In this document: positions 33,588 to 33,729 of the stretch, one piece after another
Position numbering within the stretch: position 1 is the stretch's first letter
How the letters are laid out: each line of letters starts with the position of its first letter
DNA from: Sphingobacterium sp.
GTDB taxonomy: Bacteria > Bacteroidota > Bacteroidia > Sphingobacteriales > Sphingobacteriaceae
Length of the DNA: 33,729 nt
Direction of reading: 5' to 3'
NCBI GenBank assembly: GCA_031277685.1
Contig: JAITLV010000062.1
Coordinates: forward strand, 1 to 33,729
Notes under the pieces: generated by a model
Told to the model about the DNA's origin: nothing
Databases searched by the model: none
What the model saw: the letters and a program-made list of their open reading frames with translations, nothing else
Made by a program: the position numbers and the translations under genes

Positions 33588-33729
33588 CTATTCCTGTTCT
33601 TCCTCATTATCTTTCAAAAGTTTACAAGCGATTAAGAAGTTGATGATATCTATATCTGCTGGTATTTCAAAAGTTATGGGGCTGTTTTTATCTTGGGCAA
33701 TCAAGAAATCTATAATGCGTTTTCCTAAT
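33588..33729 (-). CDS. 3' end of an unknown minus-strand gene (partial)
   Basis: On the minus strand a frame is open from the right edge of the window to a TAG at 33590-33588, giving 46 codons: 'LGKRIIDFLIAQDKNSPITF', 'EIPADIDIINFLIACKLLKD', 'NEEEQE'. The start is outside the window. The mix of residues and the acidic C-terminus look like a genuine small cytoplasmic protein, but I recognise no family. Confidence 0.6.
   Translation of the reverse strand, partial: LGKRIIDFLIAQDKNSPITFEIPADIDIINFLIACKLLKDNEEEQE

Noticed and set aside
1..33729. CRISPR arrays, tRNA, rRNA, insertion sequences, integrase or phage structural genes
   Set aside because: I saw no regularly spaced repeats, no tRNA-like cloverleaf and no transposase or integrase motif. 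The fibre-like genes lack any other phage genes around them, so a prophage is not supported.

Overview
The window looks like a chromosomal accessory region of a Bacteroidota bacterium, most likely a Sphingobacteriaceae member such as Sphingobacterium or a relative. The reasons are moderately AT-rich DNA, few clear Shine-Dalgarno sequences, many signal peptides ending in ...AQ or ...GQ, secreted fibre-like proteins with a C-terminal 'PDYVF...HLPEIP...EELTLH' module, and split Rhs genes of the DUF6443 type. This assignment rests on recognition of families, not on a database search.

Layout. (1) 1-318 is the 3' end of a plus-strand gene that may be PilO/GspM-like. (2) 352-3594 holds four tandem secreted fibre-like genes (+). 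(3) 9425-3684 on the minus strand is a compact operon with a lipoprotein, a GspC/PilP-like protein, a MORN-type protein, a beta-helix protein with a pilin-like N-terminus, two pseudopilin-like proteins and GspF. It ends in a fifth fibre gene whose signal peptide is broken by an apparent one-base frameshift. (4) 9859-13326 holds four more fibre-like genes (+). (5) 13380-20328 is a split Rhs pair: a secreted 1121-residue shell-like protein, then a DUF6443/Rhs-core protein with a predicted papain-like Cys/His tip. (6) 20337-24487 is an array of paralogous secreted immunity candidates mixed with two decayed orphan toxin tips of the same type and one decayed immunity copy. (7) 24488-25427 is intergenic and contains a diverged 78-bp copy of an element also found at 9551-9628. 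(8) 25428-32726 is a second split Rhs pair, with a predicted JAMM/JAB-like tip and its own immunity candidate. (9) 32762-33729 holds a decayed XRE regulator fragment, an intact XRE regulator and the 3' end of an unknown gene, all minus strand.

How the parts may work together. The Rhs pairs look like secreted polymorphic toxins: the shell would be made by two separately exported polypeptides, the second carrying an exchangeable toxin tip, followed by immunity genes that are themselves exported. The fibre family has variable N-terminal heads on a conserved C-terminal stalk and may act as surface fibres or receptor-binding parts. The type II secretion/type IV pilus-like operon sits between two fibre clusters and carries a fibre gene as its last cistron. 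A link between this export machine, the fibres and the Rhs toxins is the most interesting hypothesis here, but it rests on gene order only.
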